The notes under the pieces were generated by a model. It was not told where the DNA came from and did not search any database. It was given only the letters and a program-made list of their open reading frames with translations. From positions 189,094 to 253,093 of the forward strand of contig NZ_JADOTT010000001.1 of NCBI RefSeq assembly GCF_016817355.1: a stretch of 64,000 nucleotides of DNA, read 5' to 3'. A program made the position numbers and the translations under genes. This stretch comes from Maricaulis parjimensis (GTDB lineage: Bacteria; Pseudomonadota; Alphaproteobacteria; Caulobacterales; Maricaulaceae). This document shows positions 61,906 to 64,000 of this stretch, piece by piece; the first letter of the stretch is position 1; each line of letters starts with the position of its first letter.

Positions 61906-63246
61906 ATGAGCGAAACTTCTTCCGGTCTGCGTGGCCCCGCGAAAGCGCGTCCCGCCCAAGGCCTTAAGGGCCGTTTGTCCGCCCCCGGGGACAAGTCCAT
62001 CTCCCATCGCTCTTTTATTATGGGCGCGCTGGCCCGGGGTGAGACCCGGATCACCGGCCTGCTCGAGAGCGAGGATGTGCTCAATACCGGCAAGGCCATG
62101 GCCGCCCTGGGCGCCACGGTCAGCCGAACCGGACCGGGCGAGTGGCAGGTGACCGGATGTGGCGGCCAGTTCTCCACCCCGGCTGAAGCCCTGGACTTCG
62201 GCAATGCCGGTACAGGCGTCCGCCTGGTCATGGGCGTGGTCGCGGGCGCCGGTGTCGGAGCCGATTTTATCGGCGATGCCAGCCTGTCCTCGCGCCCCAT
62301 GCGCCGGGTCACGGATCCGCTCGGTGAAATGGGCGCCCGTTTCACCACGACAGAGGGCCGCCTGCCGGCCCATCTGGACCCTTCCAGCCTGCACGGCATC
62401 CACTACACACCGCCGATCGCCTCGGCCCAGGTGAAATCCGCTGTTCTTCTGGCCGGCCTCGGCGCGACGGGCGAGACCTGTGTCCATGAGCCCCAGATCA
62501 CGCGCGACCACACCGAGACCATGCTCAAGGCGTTCGGTGTGTCCATCGACGTCACGCGCGACGGGCCGGCCTCGACCATCCGTCTGTCGGGCCCGCAAAT
62601 CCTGACCGCCTGCCCGGTCGACGTGCCCGGAGACCCCTCCTCCTCCGCCTTTGCCCTGGTTGCCGCCCTCATCATTCCCGACAGCGAGGTGACGCTGACC
62701 GGTGTGATGGACAATCCGGCCCGAACCGGCCTGTTCGAGACGCTCAAGGAAATGGGGGCTGACCTCACCTTCGAGCCGGGTCCTGACATGGCCGGCGAAC
62801 GCACGATGACGATCACGGCCCGCACCTCGACGCTCAAAGGGATTGAAGTCCCGGCCGAGCGCGCACCGGCGATGATCGATGAGTATCCCATCCTGTCCGT
62901 CGCGGCGGCTTTCGCCGAAGGCACCACTTTCATGCCGGGCCTGGAAGAGCTGCGCGCCAAGGAAAGTGACCGTCTTGCCGGTACAGCCGCCCTGTTGGCT
63001 GCCAGTGGTGTCCGGGTTGAAGCCGGCGAAGACAGCCTCACCGTTCATGGCGCCGGCCTCAAAGGCATTGAGGGCGGCGGCTGTACCCAGACGCATCACG
63101 ACCACCGCCTGGCCATGAGCGGCCTGGTTCTGGGCCTCGCCTCGCGCACGGGCGCATCCGTGGATGATGTCGCCATGATCGCGACCAGCTATCCGGACTT
63201 CTTCGACCATATGCGCGCCCTGGGCGCCGAGCTGGAGCCGACGTGA
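61906..63246 (+). CDS. aroA: 3-phosphoshikimate 1-carboxyvinyltransferase (EPSP synthase)
   Basis: The 446-residue protein carries LSAPGDKSISHRSFIMGALA, the phosphoenolpyruvate loop FGNAGTGVRLVMG and LRAKESDRLAG. It transfers the enolpyruvyl group in chorismate synthesis. The start at 61906 (MSETSSGLRG) is chosen because upstream frame overlaps the divergent gene. cmk follows one base after its stop. Confidence 0.97.
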   Translation: MSETSSGLRGPAKARPAQGLKGRLSAPGDKSISHRSFIMGALARGETRITGLLESEDVLNTGKAMAALGATVSRTGPGEWQVTGCGGQFSTPAEALDFGNAGTGVRLVMGVVAGAGVGADFIGDASLSSRPMRRVTDPLGEMGARFTTTEGRLPAHLDPSSLHGIHYTPPIASAQVKSAVLLAGLGATGETCVHEPQITRDHTETMLKAFGVSIDVTRDGPASTIRLSGPQILTACPVDVPGDPSSSAFALVAALIIPDSEVTLTGVMDNPARTGLFETLKEMGADLTFEPGPDMAGERTMTITARTSTLKGIEVPAERAPAMIDEYPILSVAAAFAEGTTFMPGLEELRAKESDRLAGTAALLAASGVRVEAGEDSLTVHGAGLKGIEGGGCTQTHHDHRLAMSGLVLGLASRTGASVDDVAMIATSYPDFFDHMRALGAELEPT

Positions 63247-63247
63247 G

Positions 63248-63874
63248 ATGATCATTGCCGTTGATGGTCCACTCGCATCCGGCAAGGGCACGATTGCCCG
63301 CGCCCTGGCCGCGCGTTTCGGCCTGCCGCATCTGGACACCGGAACCCTCTACCGCGCCACCGGCCTGGCCGTGATGGATACCGGCACCAATCCGGCAGAC
63401 GCCGAGGCCTGCGCCAAGCTCGCCCGCAATCTGAATATCAACCGTATCGACGCGGACCGGATCCGCACCGCCGAAGCCGGGGCCATGGCGTCCAAGGTCG
63501 CCTCCATCCCGCAAGTCCGCGATGCCCTGTTCGAGCTGCAGCGGGCCTTTGCCACCCAGGAGGGCGGCGCCATCCTGGACGGGCGCGATATCGGCACGGT
63601 GATCTGTCCCGATGCCGAGGTGAAACTCTATGTCACCGCCGATGCGGAGACCCGCGCACGCCGCCGCTGGGAGGAATTGCGGGCCCGCGGCGAGAAGCTC
63701 AGCTTCGAAACCATGCTCGACCAGACCCTGGAACGGGACCGCCGTGATGCCGGGCGCGCCGATGCGCCCATGCGTCCCGCAGACGACGCGACCTTGCTTG
63801 ATACGTCTTCCTTGAGTATAGACGCGGCCGTTGCCCAAGCGATCCGCATTGTGGAAAAGCGCCAAAAGGCGTGA
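63248..63874 (+). CDS. cmk: Cytidylate kinase
   Basis: The 208-residue protein has the P-loop AVDGPLASGKGTIARALAAR, GLPHLDTGTLYRATGL and the LID/CMP region LDGRDIGTVICPDAEVKLY. It phosphorylates CMP and dCMP. It is cotranscribed with aroA. In this order rpsA usually follows; the last 126 bases of the window hold no gene. Confidence 0.97.
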   Translation: MIIAVDGPLASGKGTIARALAARFGLPHLDTGTLYRATGLAVMDTGTNPADAEACAKLARNLNINRIDADRIRTAEAGAMASKVASIPQVRDALFELQRAFATQEGGAILDGRDIGTVICPDAEVKLYVTADAETRARRRWEELRARGEKLSFETMLDQTLERDRRDAGRADAPMRPADDATLLDTSSLSIDAAVAQAIRIVEKRQKA

Positions 63875-64000
63875 CACTTCCGGCGCTAGGGTAGCAAGAA
63901 GCCGGGTCTTTGGGACGAGCGTTTCGCGGCATCGAGCGATGCAGCGACCTTGTCCCGCGCCCATTTGTACAATGTCCAACCGGCCGAAATCGGCCAAGCG

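Overview
The window reads as a chromosomal segment of a GC-rich alphaproteobacterium, most likely of the Hyphomonadaceae/Maricaulales group. This rests on gene content (EipA/DUF1134, the FYDLN-type acidic protein beside aroA-cmk, lptC-lptA-lptB-rpoN-hpf-ptsN, a PleD-like GGDEF protein) and on protein style; it is an inference, not a database result.

Layout. 1-2.6 kb: 5' part of an M3 peptidase gene, a membrane-anchored nitrilase-family protein, and about 850 bp of non-coding DNA rich in REP-like palindromes. 2.7-3.9 kb: an AT-richer patch with a SUKH (SMI1/KNR4) gene and two small unknown genes, with an imperfect ~90 bp direct repeat after two of the cassettes. 4-11 kb: C69/secernin-like hydrolase with a flavin amine oxidase, EipA, a GNAT enzyme, a MerR regulator divergent from a CDF-like transporter, and envelope proteins. 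11-24 kb: translation genes in E. coli-like order (infC, rpmI-rplT, pheS-pheT) on the minus strand, but split by unrelated genes: a MerC-family gene behind a strong Zur-box candidate, a secreted four-repeat protein, a DAACS symporter and an MFS exporter. 24-33.8 kb: two glycosyltransferases, a TPR protein, a diguanylate cyclase with a degenerate receiver, queG, a GST, a CDF transporter, uppP, a CPBP protease and an NDUFA9-like protein.

34.06-46.86 kb is a 12.8 kb integrated island at the 3' end of tRNA-Leu(CAG). It is bounded by a perfect 19 bp direct repeat and starts with a DUF6538-type tyrosine integrase. It carries a small membrane protein, a candidate structured RNA or palindromic site, a UDG-superfamily-like protein, a serine resolvase, a GNAT-like protein and a five-gene restriction operon (hsdM-hsdS-Mrr-like nuclease-unknown 134 aa protein-hsdR). 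This is the most interesting part of the window: a defence island whose type I system has two extra genes built in, one without recognised function.

47-64 kb returns to core chromosome: a bd-type (CIO-like) oxidase with its small DUF2474-like subunit, an MBOAT/SGNH O-acetylation pair, a ribonuclease D family exonuclease, lptC-lptA-lptB, rpoN, long HPF, ptsN, two Sel1-repeat periplasmic proteins, tRNA-Ala(GGC), the FYDLN protein, aroA and cmk. Starts were chosen by ribosome-binding site, signal peptide position or overlap with the neighbouring gene, and several differ from the longest open frame.
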